Below, one piece after another: positions 23,064 to 33,590 of a stretch of DNA of 64,000 nt. Source of the DNA: Phlebopus portentosus. Its lineage: Eukaryota; Basidiomycota; Agaricomycetes; Boletales; Boletinellaceae. The stretch covers positions 2,604,001 to 2,668,000 of the forward strand of contig JAYXKI010000001.1 in assembly GCA_037892935.1 (NCBI GenBank). Reading direction: 5' to 3'. The position numbers were made by a program, and so were the translations under genes. Each line of letters starts with the position of its first letter. The stretch's first letter is position 1. The notes under the pieces were generated by a model. The model did no database searches. It was not told where the DNA came from and saw nothing but the letters and a program-made list of their open reading frames with translations.

Positions 23064-23759
23064 CTTCGCGCCGCGAGTTTAATATAACGGCATATGTGTG
23101 TATCTCGAGTGCGTATAACAGCTGAAGAAAATATCGTTAAATGCCCACCGAACAATCCTGTATGGCTACTAGTAATGATCATGCTGGAACTTACCACGGA
23201 TACCACTCTGAAGCTTCAGATCAGCGAGGCAGATTGTCACTTGTCCCATAACGTCGATGTTGCTCTGACCAAAGCCACCTCATCTTCACGTCAGCCCCAT
23301 CAAACCTTCATCTAGGACTCCGTCCAGCAGCACTGTTCGGACGATGAAACGACTGAGCGCACTGGCGCATGGTTTCCTCTTCCATCTTGTAAGTGTCTCA
23401 AAGTCTATCGCCAAGAAGTTTTTTCCGGGTTCGTCCACTCTCGCCGGACACGCTAGAAGGATGTAAGACCGTAGGAGACCGTAAGGAGACTCAGGATCGA
23501 CTTTCCGGTTTTCCTCAGTGAGCCAAGAAATTAATCGATCAGGCCAAGCCATCCACTCCTTTGGACAAACAACGTACAAATTCTGGTGGAAATTTTCTTC
23601 TTCTTCTCCATTCCAGTTAATTCGTCTGGGCGGTTTTTGTCCTACTTCTTGTTTGGATTCGTACTTAAAGGTTAAGTTCGTCGGTTTTGATTGAACCGAA
23701 GGTTCAATCCGCCCTTCCCGGATTCACGCCTCCTTACACGCACTCTCCATAAACGATTC
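23064..23759. other. Intergenic with a 97-codon minus-strand ORF
   Basis: About 700 bp. A minus-strand open frame (23286-23579) reads with many Trp, Arg and Asp (VCPKEWMAWPDRLISWLTEE, then FETLTRWKRKPCASALSRFI). It looks protein-like in composition, but no start context, splice partner or family is clear. It may be a remnant of a gene. The part next to 23760 is the promoter and leader of BIM1/X325 copy B. Confidence 0.35.
23691..23707. repeat. Perfect inverted repeat upstream of BIM1/X325 copy B
   Basis: Arms TTGAACC and GGTTCAA around a 3-base spacer, 53 bp upstream of the start codon. It could be a dimer-type binding site or a small leader hairpin. A 7-bp-arm palindrome may also occur by chance. 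Confidence 0.6.
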
Positions 23760-24573
23760 ATGGCCTTTCGGTCGATATTCACGCTCACTTCCTTGGTGGC
23801 TCTTGCAGCGGCTCACTACTCGATTTCCTATCCAGAGCCTCGAGGTGTCTACGTCAGCGACAACCAGAATAGTTTCTGCGGTAGGTCACTTAACGCTCTT
23901 CCGACGTTCTTGTTTTGACTGAGGGACTTTAGACGGTTATACTGATGCTGCGAGCAATCGCAGCGACTTCCCTCTTTCAAACGGTTTGATAAAGCTTGAC
24001 AATCATCATACCGAGTGGGCAGGTAATGTTACCCATTGAGACATTTGATAATACTTATCCATGTTTGACCTTATAGCGTCTGTACTCATCTCAATCGATC
24101 AGAACCCCACAAACTTCACTGTATTTAACACATCTTCGAGCGGGATTCAGCTTCCACTTGCAGTGGATTGGTTCTCGAGCACTGGATCGGGAGAAATCTG
24201 CATTCCCGTCGACATCGCTTCGCTCAATATCGAGGGTGTAGGCGACGGCTCAAATGTCACCCTACAGACCATGTTCACTGGTGGCCATAATAATCTTTAC
24301 CAGGTATATATCGTCCCTCTCTAGCTTACATGTGACCGGTGAAGACCCTTGAGCCCTGACATTATATATTTCTAGTGTGTAGATGTCACAATTCGTGCTA
24401 ATGCTACTGTGCCGTCGAACGTTACCTGCGAACGCACTGTGAACGGCACAGTAGACACGGCCGAATCGTCCACGTCGGAGGATGAGGAGAGCGAGGACAG
24501 TGGCGCACAACGGCTTGCGATTGCTACTACTTCAGGGCTTCTAAGCGTCGCGTTCGCATTCTTGCTCCTCTAG
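23760..24573 (+). CDS. BIM1/X325-family copper-binding surface protein, copy B
   Basis: Paralog of the copy at 19397-20245, in the opposite orientation. Start at 23760 (MAFRSIFTLTSLVALAAA), a signal peptide whose cleavage exposes HYSISYPEPRGVYVSDNQ with the N-terminal His. Intron 1 splits the Asp codon of FCDGYTDAASNRSDFPLSNG; the second conserved His lies in DNHHTEWA. VLISIDQNPTNFTVFNTSSS matches copy A nearly residue by residue. Cysteines at FCDGY, EICIPV, YQCVDV and VTCERT match the four of copy A. The C-terminal stalk is acidic (SSTSEDEESEDSGAQ) rather than Ser/Thr-rich, and ends in LLSVAFAFLLL, a GPI-type tail. About 200 residues with three introns. Several N-x-S/T sites. Role inferred: copper capture at the hyphal surface. 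Confidence 0.88.
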
Positions 24574-24861
24574 GCGGCCGAAATGCGCTAAATATCAGAT
24601 CCACGAAACATTGAAAGTTTCTTAGATAGTTTACGCAGCCCAATTGTAGATACATGGACGTAGCCGTGAAAAAAGCAGCAAAGCTGTATGATGAATATGC
24701 TATGGTACAATGCTAAAGAACGCAAGAAGTTTAAATCCATTGCCAAAGTGTAAATATATAGGGAAGTCTAAATTAACCTGGTCTCCATGTAAAACTCGAA
24801 AGCTGGATGAAAGCCACATCAAATCCGCCTTCAGCATAATCTATCAACTACGCTGATGCCG

Positions 24862-25950
24862 TTATTTGTCGATCCTGTTCAGCTGCTTTCTTGCACTAGT
24901 GAGTTTGCCGGCGACGTGATCTACATCGCCTGATAAGTCGTCTAGCAGCTCGTTCTGCTCTGCGATTTCCTGATTAATAGCTAATCCGAGTTGACGGTGT
25001 CGTGCGAGTATTGTAGTAAGTTGGGATGCATGGGAATCCTGCTCGTCCATCTTCGCCTGCTGCAGCTGGAACACTCCATAATCGTCCAATGGGCGAGTCT
25101 GTTCCGTCTCTTCTGCCGGAACGGAAGCGCCGAACACACGTGCAAACGGTCTGTTTGTCGCGGCTTGCGCAGCACCGAGCAGCTCGGAACGATCGGTTTC
25201 CGAAGCAGGGTTCTTGTTAGCAGGCACGCTGGATGCGAATGCCCGCGATGAACTTCGGGCAGCAATCATCATTTTGCTGAGTTTCTCGCAATCGTCTTGT
25301 AATCGCCCAACCATGTCCGTTCGACGCTGGATTTCTCCCTCGCTCAGACCAGCAGCGGCCAACGCGTTGATCCCCTTCGTCAAATTGCCTAAACGGCTAA
25401 GGATTGCTGCGAGCTTCTTCTTTGCCTGGACATTTGTGGAATGAGCAGATGAAATGTCGCCCCGATCAGCGAGTGCGTCGCGCTTATTCACGTCCGCTCG
25501 GACGTCTCGTACCCGGTTCTGGAGGTCCAAATGTTCATCCAACCACGACGCAGACGTGAACTCTGTTGGAGCGCCTCCCTCGACACCATCTTTCTTGCTC
25601 GTGGGGATACCGAGGAATTGTTTGAAGACGTAAGACTCTCGCCATCGGCCATCCTTCGAGCTGATAATTGCTCTGAGGTATTGTTCCAGACCTTCCACCC
25701 TTTCTCTCAAGACATCTGGGTTATCCTTTGATCGAAAGAATGAGAACGTGTGTTTGGGTGGAAGTGGATGCGGAGGTGCTTCGCCAACGGCATTAATAAG
25801 CTCAGTATGGAGATCGTCGAATTCTGAATACCGTCTCCACATTAACCAGGAGCGGACAGAAGCCTGCACTTCGATTTTGTACACGACATGTGCCTTTGGA
25901 CTCGAGCGTTCCTCATGGCCAAGGATGCGTACAGACTGGATGGCAGCCAT
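24862..25950 (-). CDS. VAM7: Vam7-type vacuolar Qc-SNARE with PX domain
   Basis: Soluble SNARE for homotypic vacuole fusion and late endosome-vacuole fusion. One exon of 362 codons, start MAAIQSVRILGHEERSS. An N-terminal PX domain (residues about 1-120) binds PI3P: RRYSEFDDLHTELINAVGE with the Arg-Arg-Tyr motif, then PPHPLPPKHTFSFF (PPxK) and RERVEGLEQYLRAI. The middle is helical (AAILSRLGNLTKGINALAAA). The C-terminal SNARE helix reads QLTTILARHRQLGLAINQEI, then DLSGDVDHVAGKLTSARKQL, with a glutamine zero-layer and no membrane anchor, as in Vam7. Notable as an intron-less gene among intron-rich ones. It converges with BIM1/X325 copy B, 288 bp apart. Confidence 0.92.
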   Translation of the reverse strand: MAAIQSVRILGHEERSSPKAHVVYKIEVQASVRSWLMWRRYSEFDDLHTELINAVGEAPPHPLPPKHTFSFFRSKDNPDVLRERVEGLEQYLRAIISSKDGRWRESYVFKQFLGIPTSKKDGVEGGAPTEFTSASWLDEHLDLQNRVRDVRADVNKRDALADRGDISSAHSTNVQAKKKLAAILSRLGNLTKGINALAAAGLSEGEIQRRTDMVGRLQDDCEKLSKMMIAARSSSRAFASSVPANKNPASETDRSELLGAAQAATNRPFARVFGASVPAEETEQTRPLDDYGVFQLQQAKMDEQDSHASQLTTILARHRQLGLAINQEIAEQNELLDDLSGDVDHVAGKLTSARKQLNRIDK

Positions 25951-26266
25951 AAGAAAATTGATGAGTATGACTCTGGAGTGTCGATCCGGTCCAGTATGAT
26001 CGCTGTGCCCTTAAAGTGGATTTTATTATAAAGTTATAAAGCAGGGTCGCACGCGATAATCATAAAATAGATGCACGCCATTCCTTCAAGTCAAGTTATC
26101 CTTCCTCTCTCACACCGTTCCTTCTCGCCTTCATTTCTCGGCACGTTCTGTCTGGTTCACTTCTGACAGTGTTGGGCTTGTTCCCACGTCGTGAAGGCTG
26201 TATCTTACACTCTGCATTGAAAACTAAGTTCTCGTCCGACCGCGATCTGCTCTGATTACTTTCTCA
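25951..26266. promoter_or_regulatory. Divergent promoter of VAM7 and the membrane-protein gene
   Basis: 316 bp between opposed start codons. Contains CT-rich stretches (26098-26160) usual in fungal leaders. No ORF or clear motif. Confidence 0.4.
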
Positions 26267-27169
26267 ATGACGATCCAGTCGGTTCTCAGTCTCACCTTCT
26301 TTGGTCTCTTTTGCTCAGTAGCTCGAGCGCAGACGGGCGCAAGTGTGTCCATTATTAGCCGACCACTGACTCCAATCACAACGTCCTCCTCGTCATTCTT
26401 CACACCTAATGGCCCTTCGTCATCTTTTGATTCTTTGGGAACGGGCTCTTCGACCAAAGCTACAACCACAATCTTTGGCCTGTAAGTAAATGGCCTCCTT
26501 ATTGGGAGTGAACCTCAAGAGTCGCTGTCGTGCTTTCTTCCGTTTTCTTAGCTCTGAACCAACCTTCCCACCGACGTTGACCACGTGCTTTATTTCTCCT
26601 ACTGGTACGGTACGAACTAAGCAGGTTCTGGAGTAAGTATTCATTGCTCCTGTGCTGTTTATCTTCCGCTGACGTGATTTGTGAAAAACGTTAGTCCTGA
26701 GGCATCTACTCAGCCTGCTGGTGCGGAGTGCGTTGAGGTTATCCATGCATCTGGCCATATTATTGAAGTGGAACTGTGCGTGGAGCTTCTCCTCCCACTT
26801 CAATGAATCTCATGCACTTCCTCGTCTTCAGATTCACTGTTGCTGAGGATGGTTCTACGGTCCCGGCCAACGTCGTAGCACCACAATCGACTTCTGGAAT
26901 AGCCTCTTCGCCTTCTTCTGGCTCATCGATCGGAACTGGTGCTATTGTGGGTGCAGTTATTGGATCTCTATTTGGTATAGCCCTTATTGGGGCAGTGAGT
27001 ATCCGCCCTCCTTACAAAGGGATCAAGGTCTGATTCTCATGTGATCATTCAGAATATCTTCTGGATTCGCAGGCAACGGCGCTCAAGAAAGCCCGATAAT
27101 AATTGGTTTAATCGACCCGTGGGGTGGGTTCGGGATGAGAAAGCGCCTCCAAATGTCATTGGTGAATAA
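26267..27169 (+). CDS. Single-pass membrane protein with signal peptide, function unknown
   Basis: Not recognised. Start MTIQSVLSLTFFGLFCSVAR at 26267 gives a signal peptide cleaved near ARAQTG. A Ser/Thr-rich ectodomain follows (ITTSSSSFFTPNGPSSSFDS), then short exons with EPTFPPTLTTCFISPTGTVR and AGAECVEVIHASGHIIEVEL; the two Cys may pair. A Ser/Gly-rich stalk (STSGIASSPSSGSSIGTG) leads into a Gly-rich helix AIVGAVIGSLFGIALIGA and, after an intron (about 26996-27052), a basic cytosolic stop-transfer NIFWIRRQRRSRKPDNNWFN. It ends DEKAPPNVIGE. At least four introns. The shape resembles fungal Wsc/Mid2-like or mucin-like surface proteins with a short tail, but there is no WSC domain, so the role is open. 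Confidence 0.7.
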
Positions 27170-28824
27170 CTTTTCTTCCCTTTCAGAGCCGCTGATACAT
27201 TCAAATATTGCAGAAATGAGCCGCCGAGACGGCGTCTGACTCAATTAATCCTCGATCGAAGCAGCGAAATTGCTTGATTGCGTGCTTCTCTCTACCCCAG
27301 GCCTCTTCTCTCACGCTCCGTTGCATGTTGTATGTACACTACTCTCCTAACTTATTCTGGGTGTACTCCTGTAAATTATTCTTTGTCGCATGATCGTATG
27401 CACGGACGAAGAAACTCCGTAGGTCTTCCTAGATGCTGTCACAATTGCGTTACTTGTTGTACGAAAAAATCCTGTATAGTCATTTCTGTGAAATGGACGT
27501 AGCTTCAATAATCAACACATTTTTTTGCGGCGGTTCTACTTATGTTGTCCGGCTGATAATGTCATACGTAAAGTTAATTGCTTTGTCAGCTATGCTACCG
27601 TTCCGCTACTATTGTATTAATAACTGAGAACGCGTACTGTGTGCTATTTATGTCCTTGTTCTTCCGCCTATGGACCTGCGGACGAATATGCATGACCTTC
27701 CGGTAGTCTGTCTCGTCATGTCTCGTCCTAGATGCCGAAAGGCGAGAACTGATAACTAGAATCAATTCTGTTTAGCGTTGTGATGCAGCGCTAACGGCCG
27801 AGATGAGAATCTGGATTCACGAAGCGGGATGCAGTCGTGATACCATACATACGCATGTCGGCATGGATTTATTTGTATATCGGCAGCTGTACGACTTAAT
27901 AATGCGCTCTTACGCTGAGTGCGATTAAAGCGCTCCTTCATGTCTTCTTCGCGCTGTTGGAATCTCTCGAGCTAGACTAACCTTTTATAAGATTGGACGT
28001 GTGGTTTCAGACTTACCAGTCAAGACACGAGGTATGACCAGGTCTAGTTCAAAAGAGAACTCACTGCTGCGATCAGCGAGCCAGGTCCTTGTACGACAGA
28101 GAGGATCCAATAAGCTGCATTGTCTGTCCGTCCTTTATAGAACATGAGTGATATTTTAAAATATTGCCTTACTGCTCTCAACAAGCGACAATGGCAGAGA
28201 ACGACCCACCTCGTGCATCATGATTTTCTTATTCTCGATCGAGTTGATCAGGATCCTCGGTCGATTCGTTGGATATCTTCAATGTTTATCAATAATCGGT
28301 CTTTTGCACTGGATTGGACTTCCATTTGTCCGTCTTTCCCCATAAGTGAAAGGCGTGTTGGAAGAGGAGCGTCTAAATAATGTCATGCTATGGTGTCCAG
28401 CGTTTGCTTGCTCAGCCATCTTGAAAAGTGATGAAAGGCATCTCGGCGTGGAGTCTAAAAATAACATGTCGGCGGCCGTTGCCGGGTGATCCGGGGCTGA
28501 TAACCAATCCGAAGCGAGCGGGGATCGGACTTCTTGCGCTCGGCTCTTTGGACAGCACCTCGGCAGAAGTAAGAATACCCTGGATGGAGGAGTGCCGGGA
28601 AGGTGGATCGAGTAGATATGTATAACTTATAAGCTCATGCTACACAAACATCTCCCTTCGACTTCGATTCGTCGTCGCCCGCGGCTCTTTCTTTCTCACA
28701 TCCCTCTCTTTCTCTCCTTCCCCGACGCATATCACTTCAGGCTCTCGTATTCCCAATCGTGTCCAGTCTATAATCTTTACCCAACCATCGGTTCGAATTA
28801 AAAGTCGCTATATAGATCTCAAGC
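27170..28824. other. 1.65-kb gap; mostly no recognised gene
   Basis: Between two plus-strand genes. It contains scattered short ORFs, one candidate minus-strand gene (27762-28145, separate entry) and, near 28640-28820, a C/T-rich region with a TATATA near 28809 just before the transporter start. No repeat family was identified. Confidence 0.4.
27762..28145 (-). CDS. Candidate small two-exon gene, unknown
   Basis: Weakly supported. From an ATG at 28145 the frame reads MFYKGRTDNAAYWILSVVQG and PGSLIAA up to a consensus GTGAGT donor. Splicing to a TCTAG acceptor near 27972 stays in frame and gives LERFQQREEDMKERFNRTQR and KSALLSRTAADIQIN, a charged helical stretch that looks protein-like. The end is less convincing (stop at 27762). 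I do not recognise the family. The start may lie in an upstream exon, since the frame stays open before the ATG. A different splice of the same region gives another short frame, so this may be a false model. Confidence 0.3.
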
Positions 28825-31482
28825 ATGGAAAAGCAGAATCATTCCGATATTCAAGAAACTACAAGAACTATATCTGAATCCCCTGCTCATCCACCTGCAC
28901 CCAAACAAAAACCAGGGGCAGCATGGAAAGCAAACGAGCAGCACGTTCTGCCAGAAAATCGATTACTCATCGTGTTTCCTGGTTTAATGCTTTGTGTCTT
29001 CCTTGCGGCACTTGGTAAGTCCTGGTACACATTTTATCCGTGAATATATTGAATATAAAATACCACAACGTTTGTTTATTTAGATCAGGTGATTTCTGAC
29101 TTTGTAGCGGTTTACTGGATATTTACTGATACCATTCAGACTATTGTAGCGACTGCTTTGCCTACGATTGTCAAGCAACTTCAAGGGGGAAGAAACTTCA
29201 GCTGGGTCGGGTCGTACGTTTAGTCCCTCGGCTTGCGGATGCTTAAGCGTATTTACTCACGCAAAAATGATTCTTGTTCTTTGCCACAACTGTCTAGTGC
29301 ATACCTACTAGGCGCAGCAACTCTTTCGCCTTTATATGGGAAACTTTCTGATGTGACAGGGCGCAAGCCACTTTTATTTGCGGTCATCGCCATATTCCTG
29401 GTTTCATCAGCCCTATGCGGCGCGGCACAAAACATGACATGGCTGATAGTCTGCCGTGCAATTCAGGGCATTGGCGGAGGCGGCATCCTGCAGCTAGTAC
29501 ACATCACCATATCGGACATCGTCAGTCTGGAAGAGTAAGCCAACCCTCTTTTATCTATTGTTTATCTATCTTCTGGCGAACATAGAAGTCTTCACTATTT
29601 CGTGGGGCCTTGTTTGCCTGATGTGTCTATCGGACGTTCTATTTCCCCGATTTATTCCCTTAATATATATGTCAATGCTTCTGCTTGTGAACTCACCTTC
29701 TGGCCTCGTAGGCGAGGCAAATACGGTGGTCTCATAGGCTCAACCTGGGGTATAGCCAGTGTAATCGGGCCACTTGTAGGAGGGGTAAGCTACGTCCTAT
29801 CGTCCCTACAGTTGCATAGAATTATGTTGACGGATCTGTAACTAAAGGCATTCACAGATCACGTCTCTTGGCGATGGTTGGATCTACAGCGCTTCTTTTG
29901 ATATACTGAGTTCCAAATCTTTCTCTTGCACAGGTGTTTCTTCGTGAATTTACCCACAGGGGGTCTCGCCGCTGCTATTTTATTCTTCTTCCTCAACCTC
30001 AATCCCCATCATGGTCGTCCCTTACGAGAACACATCGCCGAGCTTGACTTTCTAGGTCTGATTCTCGTTGTAAGCGGTGTCGTATGCTTGCTCCTAGGAT
30101 TCAACTTCAGTGAGACAAGCTGTGAGTATTTTCTTGCCAAGAAATAAAGCCTATATTTAGCGCTGAATTTCTTGTACTACGTGCAGGGTCAACGCCGCAG
30201 ACTATAGCCTTGATAGTTGTTGGAGTAGTGCTGCTCGTTCTTGCTGGCGTAAATGAAATGTTTACTAATCGAGCAGCAATCGTTCCTCCTCGGCTGTTCA
30301 AGGTACGCCTGACCTGAGTGTGAAGCAACAAGGCCTGATAAGACATTGAATCCAGACTCGTACTACGACGATAATACTTGTGACATGCTTCTTACATGGA
30401 GTTGGATTTTTCACCGCGACGTACTATCTTCCGCTATTCTTCCAAATATTAGGATCAAGCGCGACCGGTGCTGGAATTCGGTGGGTGTCCCTTTTGCCGA
30501 AGTCTCTGTTGATGGACTCATGTTTTACTTTGCTGGACAACAACCAGTATGATACCCTATTCATTTGGATCTGCCGCACTGTCTGCGCTATCCGGACAGA
30601 TCATAGCGCATACCGGTTATCGACCTATTATCTGGGCAGGATTCTCGATCATGACACTTGGATACGGGCTTATGATCATGTTGGACGATACGTCCAGCGG
30701 GTGTGTTGAAGCTAACTTTGATTCAGAAAGTGGCTTGGCTGATGGCCTATCTTGCGAACAGACTTGAAAGAGTGTTTTATCCTCTCGTCGCTGCTGTTGG
30801 AACTGGGTGTCTATTCCAAATACCACTTATCGCGTTACAAGCTGCCATGCCGTTGAAGGACATGGCAACGAGCACTGCGACCTACGTATTTGTGCGACAA
30901 CTCGGTGGTACCGTGGGAGTGTCTATAGGTCAGGCAATATGGTCATCAGTAAGCCGTAGATTTATCGAATAACGAGATACGCTCACACCTGTCCGCATGA
31001 CTTTTTAGGAAATCCGCAGTAAGGCAAAGAACCTATCTGGTATATCCATTAATACTTCGCCAAACGCACTGACCGAGAGCGTGCGTTCCTTACGGAGCTT
31101 GTACCCTGATCCAGCACAACTCCGTCAGGTTATACACGTTTACACAAGCGCAATAACAACGATCTGGGTCTCAGTGACTCCTATGGTTGGGCTATGTTTC
31201 GTGCTCGTGCTCTTCATGCGTAAGTACACGCTTAAACGCGCGACAGTTCGTAGCGGAAAGGACCCGGCTCAGAAGAATCCTGATGAGGTCGGGGACGTGG
31301 AAACTGGAGTCAGGAGTAAAGACGATGACGACAATGGCGCTGAAGATGTAAAGGCCCGTGATGATGAGAAGGAGCGGATAGACGAAACTGACGATATCGT
31401 TGAAGAACGAAGATTGCGACAAAGAGACACCTCACCGACGACCACCGTAGTCGACTCACACAATATCGTGGAGCGTGTCTGA
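28825..31482 (+). CDS. DHA2-type (14-helix) MFS multidrug exporter
   Basis: Drug:H+ antiporter of the MFS, DHA2 branch, in the plasma or vacuolar membrane. Start [20 protein letters not shown]; cytosolic N-terminus of about 55 residues. Helix 1 and motif D1 are split by an intron: [10 protein letters not shown], then [16 protein letters not shown]. Motif A follows: [20 protein letters not shown]. Motif B reads [15 protein letters not shown] and motif [17 protein letters not shown]. The next exons carry [20 protein letters not shown], characteristic of DHA2 proteins. Later helices include [20 protein letters not shown] and [18 protein letters not shown]. The last exon ends helix 14 ([20 protein letters not shown]) and then runs about 80 residues of acidic tail ([20 protein letters not shown]). 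At least six introns. Substrate unknown. Confidence 0.9.
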
Positions 31483-31928
31483 TGGTTTTCCGTCTGTCCG
31501 CCGATATATAGAGATATGCTCGTTTCTTGCTATTTCTGTCTTTATACAAAGATACTTTTGATATTTAACTAGATAGACCTTGACTCCGAGACGGGTTCAT
31601 CCTTGTAGCAGTCAGTCACCATGTATCGATTTTATTGCCGAAGGATGCTTTGTGTTAGTATAGATAAAGTGCCAATCGTACACGCATATGGACCCACTAT
31701 CAAGCCGTAATATCGGTTATGTAAGCAAAGAAAGCGAGATGGAAAACAAGAATTGACCTAAAAGCAAGCGGGATGCTCTACCAATACAAAAACAGTGACA
31801 TCTAGTACAGATCCAGGAAGAGGGGGTAGGACAAGGAATAGCAACAAGGAAACCAAGAGAAAATAGCAATGTAGGGCACACAATATAGTATGTGCATCAC
31901 GACGGGGCAAGACTCTCGGTGCTCCGCT
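31483..31928. other. Convergent intergenic region
   Basis: 446 bp between two 3' ends (exporter + and snf4 -). AT-rich, with no ORF that has support. Presumably holds both terminators. Confidence 0.4.
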
Positions 31929-33402
31929 CTACGGGTCGAAGCGGGTCTCCTCCGGCTCGCACTCTTCAATCGACTCGCCAATGCCAATCTCACCTACGAC
32001 GTACCGGAGGACATCGCTATGTGTGATTATGCCCAACAATCGGCCTTTCTTTCCGCCCTGTTTCTCCTCAGCCTACCAGACAATCAGGGTGCTGAAGTGA
32101 AAGAGATAAGACGGTTTACTCACCTCCCCTTCTACGACGACAAGACGATGGAATCTCCTCTTCTTAATGAGCTGAAGTAACGTTCCAAGCGAATCTGATG
32201 CGTTGCATATAACCACACCTGGAAAATCGGGTGAGCGCTGATTCAAAGCTTCCGCGATGGTCAGATCCAGGGACTGATATGCTCCCAGTCGGACAAGGGT
32301 CTGCCATTCGAAGCTCAGGCATCCGTTGCAACCCCAAAGATATCAATAGATGGCTTACGATAACGTCGACTGTCTCATACAGGTTTACGACGACCCCGTT
32401 GTCGTCAATGATGGGCACAGCAGAAATTCCGCGCTCGGAAAACATGTGCACTACATCAAAGACTCTTGTCTGCATCGTGGCCGTTGCGATGGGATAGTAC
32501 GGATTCTCTCGAGTCTTCTCGTTCTCCGCGTCTTCCGAAGACTGTCCGATTACGCTCGGCGAAGAGGCGACATATGTCCCTATTTTCAGCCTTCGCAGAG
32601 GTAGATGAAGGTGCTGCACATCTTTGGCGCACTGTGTGGATACTCAGCGAGCATTCAAAGTAATATGCGTTTAACTTACGTTGATAGCGATATATTTGAG
32701 TAACCTGTATTGCGTCAAAACAGAGACGATCACTTCATGACCCGTCTCAGTATCCTCGTCTAAGAGTGGAAGTCTACGAGCATGCGTCTGGATTAAACGC
32801 TTCGCCGCCTCAAATAAGGTGCTCGTAGGGTGTTCGCGAATTAAAGGAACAGGTGCAACCTTAAGAAAGGTTTCAATTTCTATTATTGAAAAAAAGGGTT
32901 AAGATGCAACGCGAATGAAAGGAGAAGAGACATACGACGTAGGTTCTCTAGACGGAGGGTTTCAACATCAGCAGCCGCTGATTCGTATGTTGCGGTGTGA
33001 TAGTAGTATTGTATGAGATGAATGATATCCGAAACTGTGAGCATCCCGGCGAACTTGCCCTTCTCGCTGTTCCATAGTGGTGCAGATACAACACCTGATT
33101 ACGTGCAGTGAGAACCCCTTGCTTGTGCAAACCATATCAAGAATCTTACCATTGTACAATAGACATTGAAGAGCCTTTCTAACCTCTAACTTTGTGTCTA
33201 GAACGATAATACGGTAACTGACCGGGAACGAGTCGTAATTCGTCCGACTCTTCAGATGTGCGCGAATCGACCTGAGAGCCGCTTCGTGCGATTCAATCGT
33301 CTGTACCGGAGGCAATTGCGAGGGCGCTCGCCGACGGCCCGATGCTTGACGACGTACTTTCGAGCTGGATGGTGACAGAGTCGCATTCTGCGTACTAGAC
33401 AT
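31929..33402 (-). CDS. SNF4: AMPK/SNF1 complex gamma subunit Snf4 (four CBS)
   Basis: Nucleotide-sensing regulatory subunit of the SNF1/AMPK kinase. I chose the ATG at 33402 (MSSTQNATLSPSSSKVRRQA); one at 33414 is also possible. CBS1 begins RAHLKSRTNYDSFPVSYRII and LDTKLEVRKALQCLLYNG. The next exon reads SAPLWNSEKGKFAGMLTVSD and IIHLIQYYYH, a signature of Snf4. CBS2: HPTSTLFEAAKRLIQTHARR and LPLLDEDTE. CBS3: IATATMQTRVFDVVHMFSER and GISAVPIIDDNGVVVNLYE. CBS4 in the last exons: LVRLGAYQSLDLTIAEALNQ, RRFHRLVVVEGEE, LLGIITHSDVLRYVVGE. The basic N-terminal extension of about 40 residues is common in basidiomycetes. About six short introns. Confidence 0.93.
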
Positions 33403-33590
33403 GATCACAGTCATGCACGCAGGAGACAGGAGCCGTCGTAACCGAGTTTGGCTTAGAGATGATCATTACGTAAGAGCTTAATAGTGATTAATTCCGAAAA
33501 AATATACAAATCTGCAACAATATGGCGAGGATAAGTAATATGGCGTTCTGTACAGATTGCTTCTCGTAGGTCAAGATATTCGTACTATCA

